64,000 nt of DNA from the NCBI GenBank assembly GCA_020636315.1, contig JACJYA010000003.1, positions 496,001-560,000 on the forward strand. The letters run 5' to 3'. Below the pieces are notes generated by a model, which worked only from the letters and a program-made list of their open reading frames with translations, was not told where the DNA came from and made no database searches. Position 1 is the first letter of the stretch. Each line of letters opens with the position of its first letter. A program made the translations under genes and the position numbers. This document shows positions 53,457 through 62,897 of the stretch, piece after piece. This DNA is from Lewinellaceae bacterium (lineage in GTDB: Bacteria; Bacteroidota; Bacteroidia; Chitinophagales; Saprospiraceae).

Positions 53457-54050
53457 ATGCAAAAATCAATTACACTTCTCATTTTGCTCATAGGCATATC
53501 CGCCACTGCCCTGGCGCAAAACAACGACACCAAAGCCATTCAGCAACGGCTCGATGAGTACTTCCGGGCCACGGAGGCCAAAGACTGGAACAAGGTGGTG
53601 GATATGGTCTATCCGAAGTTGTTCAATTTGACGACGAAAGAAGACATGGTGCAGCTCTTTGCCGATATGGAAGGCAACGGCATGGAGTTTCAGATGAAGA
53701 ATTTCAAAGTTAACAGCATCTCCGAGCCCGTTAATTTTGAAGGCGAACGCTTTGCGCTGGTCAATTACAGTGCCGGCATGAATATCCGCTTTACTTCCCA
53801 ATCTTATCAGGATTCCAGTATGGTCAATATGCTTCAGGACAGTTTCGAAGCGGCTTACGGCAGAGACAATGTGAAATATAACAAGGAGGACAACAGCTTC
53901 GACATACAGGCCGACAAGACCATGTTCGCCATTGCTCCGACCGGCTCGGACGCCTGGGCCTTCATGGAAAACAACCCCGGGCAGGAAGGCGCCCTGGGCG
54001 AGCTGATCCCCGAAGCCGTAAAGGAGCAGCTCGGGAAAGAAGAGAAATAG
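53457..54050 (+). CDS. Small secreted hypothetical protein
   Basis: A 197-residue exported protein: signal peptide about 1-20 (ALAQ), then an alpha+beta domain (about 25-170) beginning KAIQQRLDEYFRATEAKDWNKVVDMVYP, which resembles an NTF2-like or SnoaL-like cone. The C-terminal tail is acidic, ending QLGKEEK. No catalytic residues can be assigned. It precedes tamB by 123 bases on the same strand, so a functional link to envelope assembly is possible but unproven. Confidence 0.7.
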   Translation: MQKSITLLILLIGISATALAQNNDTKAIQQRLDEYFRATEAKDWNKVVDMVYPKLFNLTTKEDMVQLFADMEGNGMEFQMKNFKVNSISEPVNFEGERFALVNYSAGMNIRFTSQSYQDSSMVNMLQDSFEAAYGRDNVKYNKEDNSFDIQADKTMFAIAPTGSDAWAFMENNPGQEGALGELIPEAVKEQLGKEEK

Positions 54051-54173
54051 GTACTGGCCAAAGCTGTTATTCAGCGTAACGAACTTCACCTGCCGCATAT
54101 CGTTATTTAAATAGGCATTCGAATGTCGGCCGCCCTGCATTTCTCTGGTTCGATGCAGGGCGGCTTAATATAC

Positions 54174-57100
54174 ATGCAAAATCTTCCTCAGTTGATAAGA
54201 TGGCAAAGCATACTACGAAAAACCGGCAGGATATTCGCCATTATCCTCGGTACCATCCTTTTGCTTTTGCTCATCTTTTGGGTTGCCATCCAACAGCCGG
54301 CCGTGCAGAAAAGGATAGCCGATAAGGCTACAGAATACCTCTCCCGCCGCCTCCAAACTCCTTTCTCCATTCAAAATATCGAATTGAAATTCTTCAACCG
54401 GGTTCTGCTGGAGGGGGTCTATCTAGAAGATCTCAAGGGGGACACTCTGCTCTACGCCGGCCGGCTGGAAACCCGGCTCAGCCTTTTTGCCCCCTTCAGC
54501 CAGGAACTCGTGGCCAGCAGCATCCACCTGGACAATACGGTAGCCAACCTTAACCGCGGCCAGGACAGCGTTTACAACTTTCAGTTCATTATCGACGCTT
54601 TTACCAGCCCCCAGCCGGACACCAGCCAGGCTTCTTCTCCCTGGAAGTTTGATCTAAAACAGATTAGTATTTCTGAAACCAGGTTCAGCCTGGAAGACTC
54701 GGCCAGCCACAGCAGCCTGTATGTTAAAGTAGGTGATTTTTCCGGCGCTCTTCGGGAGTTGAACCTTCCGGAACAGCGTGTTGACATCGGAAAAATACAG
54801 CTGAAGAACAGCTTTTGCAATTTCGCCACTCATTCCCGGACGGAGCAGCCCTCGCCGGTGGCCACTGACACCACTTCCGGCCCGGAGTTCCCTTTCCCGG
54901 GATGGACATTGGCCGCAGAACAATTTGAAGTAGAAAATATAGGCTTCGCCTATGACGATTTCAGCCGCCCTCCCGGCCCTTCCGGGCAGTTCGACCCTTC
55001 TCACATAAATATAGATAGCATACAAATTGGGATGGATGCCTTTAGCTGGGCGGACACCGCTCTGTCCGCAAACGTCCGGCAGCTGGCCTTCCGGGAGATG
55101 AACGGATTCGGCCTCCGCCGGCTGGGCGGGGCCTTCCACATGAGCCCCGAAGACATCACGCTTTCCGGAATAAGCCTGGAAACATCCGGCAGCCAACTGG
55201 CCCCCTCCTTTGCCCGGCTGAGCTTTCCCGAATTCGGCAGCCTGGCCAACTTTGTCGATGAAGTATTTATGGAGGTGGAAATTGCTCCCTCCTATTTCGC
55301 TCCGCAAGATATCCAATACTGGAGCGGGCCGTTGCCCTATCTCAAGGCCGGTTACTCGGGTAAAGCCCGGCTGAGCGGCAAGCTGCAGGGCAAGGTGAGC
55401 GACTTATCCACTTCGCAGCTTTATGCCGCCCTCGACCGCGCCCTGTACTGCCGGATCAGCGGCAGCGTACGGGGGCTACCGGAGGTGGGAGCCCTGGCCT
55501 TTGGCATCAATGTCCTGGAATTGCAGGCCTCCTATTCCGGCCTGAACCAGACAACAGAAGGCCTGGGGCTCCCGCCGGGGCTGGCCAATATGGGAGCCAT
55601 CCGGCTGAAAGGTTACGTGGGCGGGCATATCGACAGCCTTTTCACCCGTGGTTTGAGAATTCAAACCGATGGTTACACCTCTTTCAGCGGAAAGGCCACA
55701 GCCATAGGCCTCCCGGATGTGGAAAAGGCCCGGTTTCAGGTCGAAATAAAAGAACTGCACACCCAGCCTTCCGAATTGGCGGGCTTTGTGGAAGGCGGCC
55801 TCCCCCGGCCTCTTATCGCGTTGGGAAAAATCCAGTACAATGGCCAGTTCGAAGGGACGATCCGCAAATTTTCCCTGGCCGGGCGGCTGCAATCCGAACA
55901 GGGGGAGCTCGAAGAGAGTGTCCGCCTTCATTTCAACCCCGCCTACAGCAATGCCAGCTATGAAGGAAGCGCCACCCTTTCGGGCCTCGGGCTTGGGGCG
56001 ATACTGGGAGACACCAGTACTTTCGGGGTAGCCTCAATGAAGCTGGAAGCCAACGGCAGCGGCCTTTCCCTGGACAGCCTCTCCGCCAGAGTGGATGCCA
56101 CTGTTCAGTCCATTACCCTGCACAATTATGAATACCAGGATATCCAGTTGGCCGGCAACTTTGAACAACGCCGGTTCGAAGGCAAAGTCAACGTCGATGA
56201 CCCTCACCTCTGCTTTCAGTTCGATGGCCTGGCGGATTTTAACGACAGCATTCCGGAAATGAACTTTACCGCCGTTCTGGACACAGCAGAACTAGGCTAT
56301 CTCAACTTCTACCCTACCGCTCTGCGCCTGAGCACCAGGGCCGAAGCCCGCTTCAGTGGCAACAGCCTGGACAACCTTTCCGGTTTTGCCGCTCTGCGCC
56401 GGCTGGCCATAGCCGATGAAAAACTAAAATATTATACGGACAGCATCATACTCAATGCCTATGAGAAGGCGCCCGGCAGCCGGGTGGTAAACCTGGAATC
56501 CGACATTGCCAAAGCGGAGCTCGAAGGCAGATACCGCATCGAAGAGCTCTACGGCCTGCTCCTTGAATTCGTCGATGGGTTTTTCCCCATTAAGCGCTTC
56601 ATACAGCAGGATGCCGCGGCCGACAGCCTGCTGGTGCCGCCTCAGTATGACAGCCAGGACTTTCAGTTTTCCGCCAGCCTATCCCGGCCGGTTCGCCTGG
56701 CGCGCATCTTCCTGCCGGAATTACAGAGCCTGGACACCGTCAGCTTCCTGGGAAGGTTTAACAGTGAAGAACGGTTGCTGGAGTTCAAAGGCAGAGCACC
56801 GTTGCTGCGCTACAATGGCCTGCAATTCGACAGTATCCTGCTGTCGTTTCAAGGCGACCCGGAAGAGCTTGAGGGTAACCTTTCTTTTGATGGCCTCCTC
56901 AGCGACGGGCAGTCCGTCCTCGCCTACAGTGAGGCCACAACGCGCATGTTCCGGGACAGCCTCCTTTTCACAGTCAATATTCAGGACGATACCGCCGGCC
57001 AGAAACTGGCCCTTCAGGGGCTGATGGCGGCTTCCGGCAGCCGTTACCACCTCCAGCTACTCAATCCTTTAGTACTCAATGGAAACGACTGGTCCATTCC

Positions 57101-59186
57101 GGAAAACAATGATATCGCCTTCTCCCCTTCTTATCTCAGGGTGGATGGCCTCAAGTTTGCCCGCAACCGGCAGGTTTTCCGGGTACAAAGCCGGGAGGAA
57201 GCAGACAGTACCTCCTTTGCTCCCATCGATATTTCCTTCAACCAGTTCCGGCTGGTAGAACTTTCGCGCCTGGCCGGGCTGGAGGAGGAATTCCTCAGCG
57301 GTGCTCTGGAAGGGCGGGTAGCCATCAGCCGGCCGGACACCACTTTCGTTTACGAGGCCAACCTGAATATCAGCCAGCTGATGATCGACAGCCAGGAAGT
57401 TGGAGAACTCAAACTGTATGCCGCGCCCAGCCCCGGCCGGGAAGAATTGGAACTCAGCGCTCAATTGTCAGGCCGGCAAAATGCTTTTTCCCTGGCCGGC
57501 CGCTACGGCCTGGCCAACCAACAGTTGGGGTTTAACCTCAGGATCGGCCGCCTGCAAATGGCCCTGGCCGACCTTTTCGCCGGAGAATGGATCAGCAACA
57601 GCCAGGGAACCCTGAGCGCCCGGTTGGAAATTGGTGGCACCGTCAATAAACCGGAGATAGTAGGCTCCGTCAGCCTTGACAGCGTTTCCGCTTTTGTCAA
57701 ATACCTCCAATCGCGCTATATCGTACCCAGCCACACCATTCAGCTGCGGGAAAACTCCATTGATATCGGGCGCATGGAATTACTGGACCCGGACAACCGA
57801 AGGGCAGTGCTGCAAGGAAGGGTTACGCACAAATACCTCGAAGATATCCGGCTGGACCTTAACTTCTCCGCTCCCGCTTTTCAGGTCCTCAATACGGGCC
57901 CGGAGGACAATGACCTGTTCTATGGCAAAATAATGGTCAGTATAGACGCAGGCATCAGGGGCCCGCTGGAATCTCCCTCAATTAATGTTTATACTCAAAC
58001 ACTTCCGGGCACCCGGCTGACTGCGCTCCCCCTCAGCGAGGAAGAGGCCATTACCCAGGAAGGCTTCATCATTTACAGCAAACCTTCCGAATTTCAGGGA
58101 GATACCAGCCAGGCGGATGTCTATCAGACCTCTGTATTCGGCTATGACCTCAGCCTACAGCTGGAACTCACCCCCGATGCCGAGCTGACTGCCATCATTG
58201 ACCCGGCCACAGGTGACCAGCTCACTGCCCGTGGCCGGGCCAACCTGCTGGTGGAAATGGACAAAAGCGGCCGGCTGAGCACCACCGGAGACATATCCAT
58301 TACCGATGGTGCCTATTTTTTCAATTATGAAGGCCTGGTGAAACGAACCTTCCAGATCAGGGAGGGCAGCCGGATGTTCCTGCCCGGAGACCCGCTGGAG
58401 GCCCGCTTCGACGTCAGTGCCCAATATTCGGTACGAACTTCCACCTACGAGCTGATCAGCCAGCAGGCCGGCCTCAGCCCCCAGGAAGCCAAAGCCGCCA
58501 GGCGCCGCACTGAGGTCCAGATCATCATGAACCTGAAAGGTACGCTCTCCAAACCGGAGATCACTTTTGACATCCAGCTCCCCGACCCTCAGGGCAGTGC
58601 GGTTGCCGCCACCGTAGAGAACAAACTGGCCCAACTGCGCCAAAGCAGTAATGAACTCAACAAGCAGGTCTTCGGGCTTCTCATTTTTAACTCCTTCATT
58701 GCCGAAAAAAGCAGCAGCGCCACCCTGGCCGAAACCGGGGAAAGCATCGCTCTGTCAAGTGTGAGCAGCCTGGTCACCAATCAGCTTAACCGCCTGGCCA
58801 ACCAGTACGTAAAGGGGGTTGACCTGGAAATACGGCTGGATTCCTACAGAGCCGCCAGTGAAAGTGGAGGCGCAAATACGGTTACGGATATAGGCCTGGG
58901 GCTTTCCAAACAGCTGTTCAACGACCGGTTGTCGGTCAAAGTAGGAGGAACCGTCGGGCTGGGTGAAGAATCCGGAGTAGAGGAATTTACTACCCTGGCC
59001 AGCGAATTCATGCTGGAATACAAACTAACCGAGGACGGCAGATACAGAGTCCGGGTCTTCAGGCGGCCTGATTATGACATCATCAAAACCAGCAATACCG
59101 TGCGAACCGGCGTCAGTATTTTATATAAGAAATCTTTCGGAGGCATTCAAACGATACCCGATACGACAAAAACCCGGGAAAGATGA
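54174..59186 (+). CDS. tamB: TamB-like translocation and assembly module protein
   Basis: A 1670-residue protein (ATG at 54174; upstream ATGs at 54123 and 54153 are possible). One membrane helix near residues 27-49 (FAIILGTILLLLLIFWVAIQQ) is followed by a very long beta-helical or beta-taco region of repeated short strands, typical of the AsmA/TamB family of lipid-transport proteins. The C-terminal part (about 1380-1650) has GRANLLVEMDKSGRLSTTGDISI and EGLVKRTFQIREGSRM, resembling the DUF490 TamB domain. The stop TGA overlaps the next gene's ATG by 4 bases (ATGA), so TamB and TamL are cotranslated. It probably bridges the two membranes. Confidence 0.92.
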   Translation: MQNLPQLIRWQSILRKTGRIFAIILGTILLLLLIFWVAIQQPAVQKRIADKATEYLSRRLQTPFSIQNIELKFFNRVLLEGVYLEDLKGDTLLYAGRLETRLSLFAPFSQELVASSIHLDNTVANLNRGQDSVYNFQFIIDAFTSPQPDTSQASSPWKFDLKQISISETRFSLEDSASHSSLYVKVGDFSGALRELNLPEQRVDIGKIQLKNSFCNFATHSRTEQPSPVATDTTSGPEFPFPGWTLAAEQFEVENIGFAYDDFSRPPGPSGQFDPSHINIDSIQIGMDAFSWADTALSANVRQLAFREMNGFGLRRLGGAFHMSPEDITLSGISLETSGSQLAPSFARLSFPEFGSLANFVDEVFMEVEIAPSYFAPQDIQYWSGPLPYLKAGYSGKARLSGKLQGKVSDLSTSQLYAALDRALYCRISGSVRGLPEVGALAFGINVLELQASYSGLNQTTEGLGLPPGLANMGAIRLKGYVGGHIDSLFTRGLRIQTDGYTSFSGKATAIGLPDVEKARFQVEIKELHTQPSELAGFVEGGLPRPLIALGKIQYNGQFEGTIRKFSLAGRLQSEQGELEESVRLHFNPAYSNASYEGSATLSGLGLGAILGDTSTFGVASMKLEANGSGLSLDSLSARVDATVQSITLHNYEYQDIQLAGNFEQRRFEGKVNVDDPHLCFQFDGLADFNDSIPEMNFTAVLDTAELGYLNFYPTALRLSTRAEARFSGNSLDNLSGFAALRRLAIADEKLKYYTDSIILNAYEKAPGSRVVNLESDIAKAELEGRYRIEELYGLLLEFVDGFFPIKRFIQQDAAADSLLVPPQYDSQDFQFSASLSRPVRLARIFLPELQSLDTVSFLGRFNSEERLLEFKGRAPLLRYNGLQFDSILLSFQGDPEELEGNLSFDGLLSDGQSVLAYSEATTRMFRDSLLFTVNIQDDTAGQKLALQGLMAASGSRYHLQLLNPLVLNGNDWSIPENNDIAFSPSYLRVDGLKFARNRQVFRVQSREEADSTSFAPIDISFNQFRLVELSRLAGLEEEFLSGALEGRVAISRPDTTFVYEANLNISQLMIDSQEVGELKLYAAPSPGREELELSAQLSGRQNAFSLAGRYGLANQQLGFNLRIGRLQMALADLFAGEWISNSQGTLSARLEIGGTVNKPEIVGSVSLDSVSAFVKYLQSRYIVPSHTIQLRENSIDIGRMELLDPDNRRAVLQGRVTHKYLEDIRLDLNFSAPAFQVLNTGPEDNDLFYGKIMVSIDAGIRGPLESPSINVYTQTLPGTRLTALPLSEEEAITQEGFIIYSKPSEFQGDTSQADVYQTSVFGYDLSLQLELTPDAELTAIIDPATGDQLTARGRANLLVEMDKSGRLSTTGDISITDGAYFFNYEGLVKRTFQIREGSRMFLPGDPLEARFDVSAQYSVRTSTYELISQQAGLSPQEAKAARRRTEVQIIMNLKGTLSKPEITFDIQLPDPQGSAVAATVENKLAQLRQSSNELNKQVFGLLIFNSFIAEKSSSATLAETGESIALSSVSSLVTNQLNRLANQYVKGVDLEIRLDSYRAASESGGANTVTDIGLGLSKQLFNDRLSVKVGGTVGLGEESGVEEFTTLASEFMLEYKLTEDGRYRVRVFRRPDYDIIKTSNTVRTGVSILYKKSFGGIQTIPDTTKTRER

Positions 59187-61480
59187 GGCAGCCTATCCTC
59201 TACATTGGCTTTCTTCTCCTTGCCCTGGCAGGCACAGCCTGTAACCCCACCCGCCGGTTGCAGGAAGGGGAACTGTTCTACCAGGGAGCCAAAACCGAAT
59301 TCATAGGCTCACCCCCGGCGCAGCAAAAAAAGCTCGAGGCCCAACTGCTGGAAATGGCCAGCCCCCAGCCCAACGAACAGTTGCTGGGCCTTTACCCCCG
59401 GCTCGGTGTCTATAATGCCTTCGCCAACAAGCAGAAAGGAATAGGCAAATGGCTGCGCGAAAAGCTGGGAAGGCCGCCAGTAACCTACAACTCCAGCCTG
59501 GTGGAACGCAGCCACCTGAGGATGGAAAAATTTCTGAAAGACAACGGCTATCTGCAGGCCACGATCCGGTATGACACCCTGGTTAAACATAGGAAGGCCA
59601 CCGTAAACTACCGAATACGCACCGGAAAGCAATATACCATAGGAGCGGTGGAATGGCCCCGGGATACTACTCCTCTGAACGAATTGCTGGAAAAGGAAAA
59701 ACCCGGCAGCCTGCTAAAGGCCGGGGAACCCCTTCAGCTCAGCCTGCTCAAAGGAGAGAGGGGCCGCCTTGCCCAGTCCGGTATCGAGCAGGGTTTTTTC
59801 CGGCTGAGCGCCGACAATTTCTATTACTACGTGGATACCTCCTTCGCAACGGCCCAGGCAGGCCTGTACCTTCGGGTGGCGCTGCCGGAAGATGGGCTCC
59901 CCTTCCGCCGTCATTATATCGGCAAAACGGCCATCCACCCCACCTATCTGCTGAATGAAAAGGAGCAGGAGCTTGCGATGGACACTTTGAAGCTGGAGGG
60001 TTTCCAGTTCATACAATCTCAGGATTTTGTTCGCCTCTCCGTCCTGAAACGCGCCGTATTGCAGCGCGAAGGAGAGTTGTATGTCCATTCCCTGCAACAA
60101 AAATCCGTCAACCGCCTGCTGGGCCTGGGGCCTTTCAAGTTCGTCAACCTCAAGTATCAGCTTCGGGAATCGGGGGACAGCCTTTTCCTCGACCGGCAAT
60201 TTTTCCTGACGCCGGGGCTCACTCAGGATTTCTCTGCCGAAGTGGAAGCCAGTTCGCTGGAAAGCAATTCGCTGGGTTCGGCGCTCAACATCAATTACAC
60301 CCACCGCAATTTTCTGGGTGGGGCGGAAAGCTTTTCACTGGACTTTTCCTCGGGCATTCTGACCCAACTGGGTAAAGACGTTCGGTTCATCCATTCCTAC
60401 GACTTTTCCCTGGAGGCGGGCCTGAGTTTTCCCAGCCTGCTGATTCCTTTTGGCCTGATCCGGCCCGAACGCGCCTGGCAAGCCCGCTCCTCGGTAAGCC
60501 TGGGAGGAGAATTCGAACGACGGGCAACCCAATACACGCTACAGTCCTTCCGGAACCGGTTTGCTTACCAATGGCAACCCGGGCGCCTGCATCAGCACAG
60601 CCTTTCGCCCCTGCAGCTCACCTGGGTCAAAACCCGCAACACCTCCCCCGAATTTGAGGCCCGGCTGGCATCCAACCCCCGCCTGAGAACCAGTTTCGGC
60701 AACTATTTCATCGCCAGTGCTGCCTATCAGTATAGTTACAGCGAACAAAAACCGCAGCAACGCGAAGATTACCTGTCGCTGCAGGCGCAGGCAGAAGCGG
60801 CAGGCAACCTTTCCTATGCCATATCAGAAATATTCAGCAGTGGGCAGGATAGGCCCTACAAGCTTTTTGGCATCCCTTACGCCCAGTTTCTAAGCCTGGA
60901 GGCTGATACCCGCTACCATCATTACCTGAATCAGGGCAGTTGGATCGTCCGCGCCAACCTCGGAGTGGCGATCCCCTATGGCAACTCCGAGGCCGTTCCC
61001 TATATCCGGCAGTTTTTTGTGGGCGGCGCCAACAGCATCAGGGCTTTCCGGCTCAGAGAACTTGGGCCGGGCAGTAATACGGACGGGTTTTCCACTGAAC
61101 AGGGAGTGAGCGACCAGACGGGTGATATCAAGATCGAGTTGAATGCTGAATACCGCCTTCCCTTATTCAGTTATCTCCACGGAGCTGTTTTTGCCGATGC
61201 CGGAAACATCTGGCTCATCGGGCGGGCTGCCACAGGGCAGGAAAAAGCAGGTGGCTTGTTTGAATGGAATAATTTCTATAACGAACTGGCCGTTGGGGCC
61301 GGCCTGGGCCTGCGGCTGGACGTTACCTACTTCGTCCTTCGGCTGGATGTGGCCTTTCCGCTTCGGCGGCCTTTCCCCGATGAAGGGTTCCGCTGGGTGA
61401 TCGATGAGATCAGCCCTTTGTCCCGGAGATGGCGCCAGGAGAACCTGGTAATGAACCTTGCATTGGGATACCCGTTTTAG
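59183..61480 (+). CDS. tamL: TamL-type outer-membrane BamA/TamA-family lipoprotein
   Basis: A 765-residue outer-membrane assembly protein. Lipobox GTAC (C20) makes it a lipoprotein, the feature that defines TamL in Bacteroidota. POTRA-like domains lie at about 95-330 (for example SHLRMEKFLKDNGYLQATIRYDT), followed by a 16-strand Omp85 barrel (about 380-765). The barrel has the conserved lid-lock motif LGPGSN (residue about 632), preceded by QFFVGGANSIRAFRLREL, and ends in the strand LVMNLALGYPF with a terminal phenylalanine. Its ATG overlaps the TamB stop, so the two form one operon. Confidence 0.93.
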   Translation: MRQPILYIGFLLLALAGTACNPTRRLQEGELFYQGAKTEFIGSPPAQQKKLEAQLLEMASPQPNEQLLGLYPRLGVYNAFANKQKGIGKWLREKLGRPPVTYNSSLVERSHLRMEKFLKDNGYLQATIRYDTLVKHRKATVNYRIRTGKQYTIGAVEWPRDTTPLNELLEKEKPGSLLKAGEPLQLSLLKGERGRLAQSGIEQGFFRLSADNFYYYVDTSFATAQAGLYLRVALPEDGLPFRRHYIGKTAIHPTYLLNEKEQELAMDTLKLEGFQFIQSQDFVRLSVLKRAVLQREGELYVHSLQQKSVNRLLGLGPFKFVNLKYQLRESGDSLFLDRQFFLTPGLTQDFSAEVEASSLESNSLGSALNINYTHRNFLGGAESFSLDFSSGILTQLGKDVRFIHSYDFSLEAGLSFPSLLIPFGLIRPERAWQARSSVSLGGEFERRATQYTLQSFRNRFAYQWQPGRLHQHSLSPLQLTWVKTRNTSPEFEARLASNPRLRTSFGNYFIASAAYQYSYSEQKPQQREDYLSLQAQAEAAGNLSYAISEIFSSGQDRPYKLFGIPYAQFLSLEADTRYHHYLNQGSWIVRANLGVAIPYGNSEAVPYIRQFFVGGANSIRAFRLRELGPGSNTDGFSTEQGVSDQTGDIKIELNAEYRLPLFSYLHGAVFADAGNIWLIGRAATGQEKAGGLFEWNNFYNELAVGAGLGLRLDVTYFVLRLDVAFPLRRPFPDEGFRWVIDEISPLSRRWRQENLVMNLALGYPF

Positions 61481-61675
61481 ATACAGGCATTTCAGCTGTG
61501 GTATGCTCACTTGGGGAAAATGCCATTATTTCAAAGGGAGGGAGAACATTCCCGTCAAAAAGTTGTATTGAAAACAAAGATGAGGATATTTCGGCATAAT
61601 GCCGCCGGACGGGGCAGGAGCAGGAGCCAGTAAAGCAAAAGCCTGAGCATGAATGAATAAACTGTTGGAAATTCC

Positions 61676-61716
61676 TTTGCCATAGCTTCACTGTGGGCTA
61701 TATTTGCTTATCTTTG
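61676..61716 (+). promoter_or_regulatory. Bacteroidota-type promoter of queA
   Basis: TTTG at 61676-61679 is followed after 19 bases by TATATTTG (61699-61706), a perfect TAnnTTTG. A second TAnnTTTG (TATCTTTG, 61709-61716) overlaps the likely start site. Leader to the ATG is about 35 bases. Confidence 0.65.
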
Positions 61717-61746
61717 CGCTCCAATATCCGAAAAAGCATCAAAAGA

Positions 61747-62811
61747 ATGAGGACCAAACTGTCACAATTTGACTTTGAACTACCCAAAAAGTTGATCGCA
61801 CAATACCCCAAGGAACACCGCCACGAATCCCGGCTGATGGTGGTCCACAGGGAAAGCGGCAAGATAGAACACCGCATTTTCAAGGATATTCTGGAGTACT
61901 TTGACGAAGGCGATGTAATGATCTTCAACAATACGAAGGTATTTCCGGCCCGCCTTTACGGCAAAAAGGAAAAGACCGGCGCTAAGATCGAGGTATTTTT
62001 ACTCAGAGAACTGAACAACGAATCCCGCCTTTGGGACGTCCTCGTCGATCCCGCCCGCAAGATCCGGGTCGGCAATAAATTATATTTCAGCGATGATGAC
62101 AACAACGAAGTCCTGGTAGCTGAAGTTGTGGATAACACCACCTCCCGCGGCCGCACGATCCGCTTTCTCTATGACGGCACCGATGAGGAATTTCAGAAAG
62201 AACTCAACTACCTGGGCAATACCCCTCTGCCAAAATACATCGCCCGGCCGGCCGAGGAATTGGACCGGGAGCGCTATCAGACCGTTTATGCCAAGGAACT
62301 CGGAGCAGTGGCTGCTCCTACCGCCGGGCTTCACTTCAGCCGGGAATTGCTCAAACGCCTCGAGATCAAAGGAATCGATTTTGCCGAACTGACCCTGCAT
62401 GTCGGCCTGGGAACTTTCCGCAGTATCGATGTGGAAGACCTGTCCAAACACAAGATGGACGCCGAGTTTTTCCAGATCACCCAAAAGGCCGTCGATGTGG
62501 TCAATAAGGCCAAAGACGGGAAACACCGGATTTGTGCCGTCGGGACAACTTCCATGAGGTCTATAGAATCTGCCGTATCTGCGGAGGGGCTACTCAAACC
62601 GGCACAGGGCTGGACGAACCTGTTCATTTATCCGCCCTATGACTTCCATATTGCCGACTCCATGATCACGAACTTCCACCTGCCTAAGTCCAGCCTGCTG
62701 ATCATGGTGTGTGCTTTCGGCGGTTATGACCTGATAATGGAAGCCTATCAGCAGGCAGTAAAAGAAGGATACCGATTTTTCAGCTATGGCGATGCCATGC
62801 TGATCATCTGA
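61747..62811 (+). CDS. queA: S-adenosylmethionine:tRNA ribosyltransferase-isomerase
   Basis: Transfers and rearranges the ribosyl group of SAM onto preQ1-modified tRNA to make epoxyqueuosine, a late step of queuosine synthesis. At 354 residues (ATG 61747, MRTKLSQFDFELPKKLIAQYP) it matches the family (E. coli QueA 356). Typical blocks: DVMIFNNTKVFPARLYGKK, YLGNTPLPKYI, ERYQTVYAKELGAVAAPTAGLHFS, VGLGTFRSI, GTTSMRSIES, MITNFHLPKSSLLIMVCAFGG and the C-terminal YRFFSYGDAMLI. The upstream in-frame start is not family-like. It is monocistronic by context, with a promoter 40 bases upstream and a terminator downstream. Confidence 0.98.
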   Translation: MRTKLSQFDFELPKKLIAQYPKEHRHESRLMVVHRESGKIEHRIFKDILEYFDEGDVMIFNNTKVFPARLYGKKEKTGAKIEVFLLRELNNESRLWDVLVDPARKIRVGNKLYFSDDDNNEVLVAEVVDNTTSRGRTIRFLYDGTDEEFQKELNYLGNTPLPKYIARPAEELDRERYQTVYAKELGAVAAPTAGLHFSRELLKRLEIKGIDFAELTLHVGLGTFRSIDVEDLSKHKMDAEFFQITQKAVDVVNKAKDGKHRICAVGTTSMRSIESAVSAEGLLKPAQGWTNLFIYPPYDFHIADSMITNFHLPKSSLLIMVCAFGGYDLIMEAYQQAVKEGYRFFSYGDAMLII

Positions 62812-62843
62812 TGCTTCAACCCTTTCATCAATAACCCAGGAAG

Positions 62844-62878
62844 GAAAGCGTATCTTTTGAAAAACGGGTACGCTTTTC
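62844..62878 (+). terminator. Probable terminator of queA
   Basis: GAAAGCGTA (62844-62852) pairs with TACGCTTTT (62869-62877), with one weak pair, followed by a short pyrimidine run. It lies 32 bases after the queA stop and before the next gene. Confidence 0.5.
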
Positions 62879-62897
62879 TCATTAAAGCCGGTAATGT

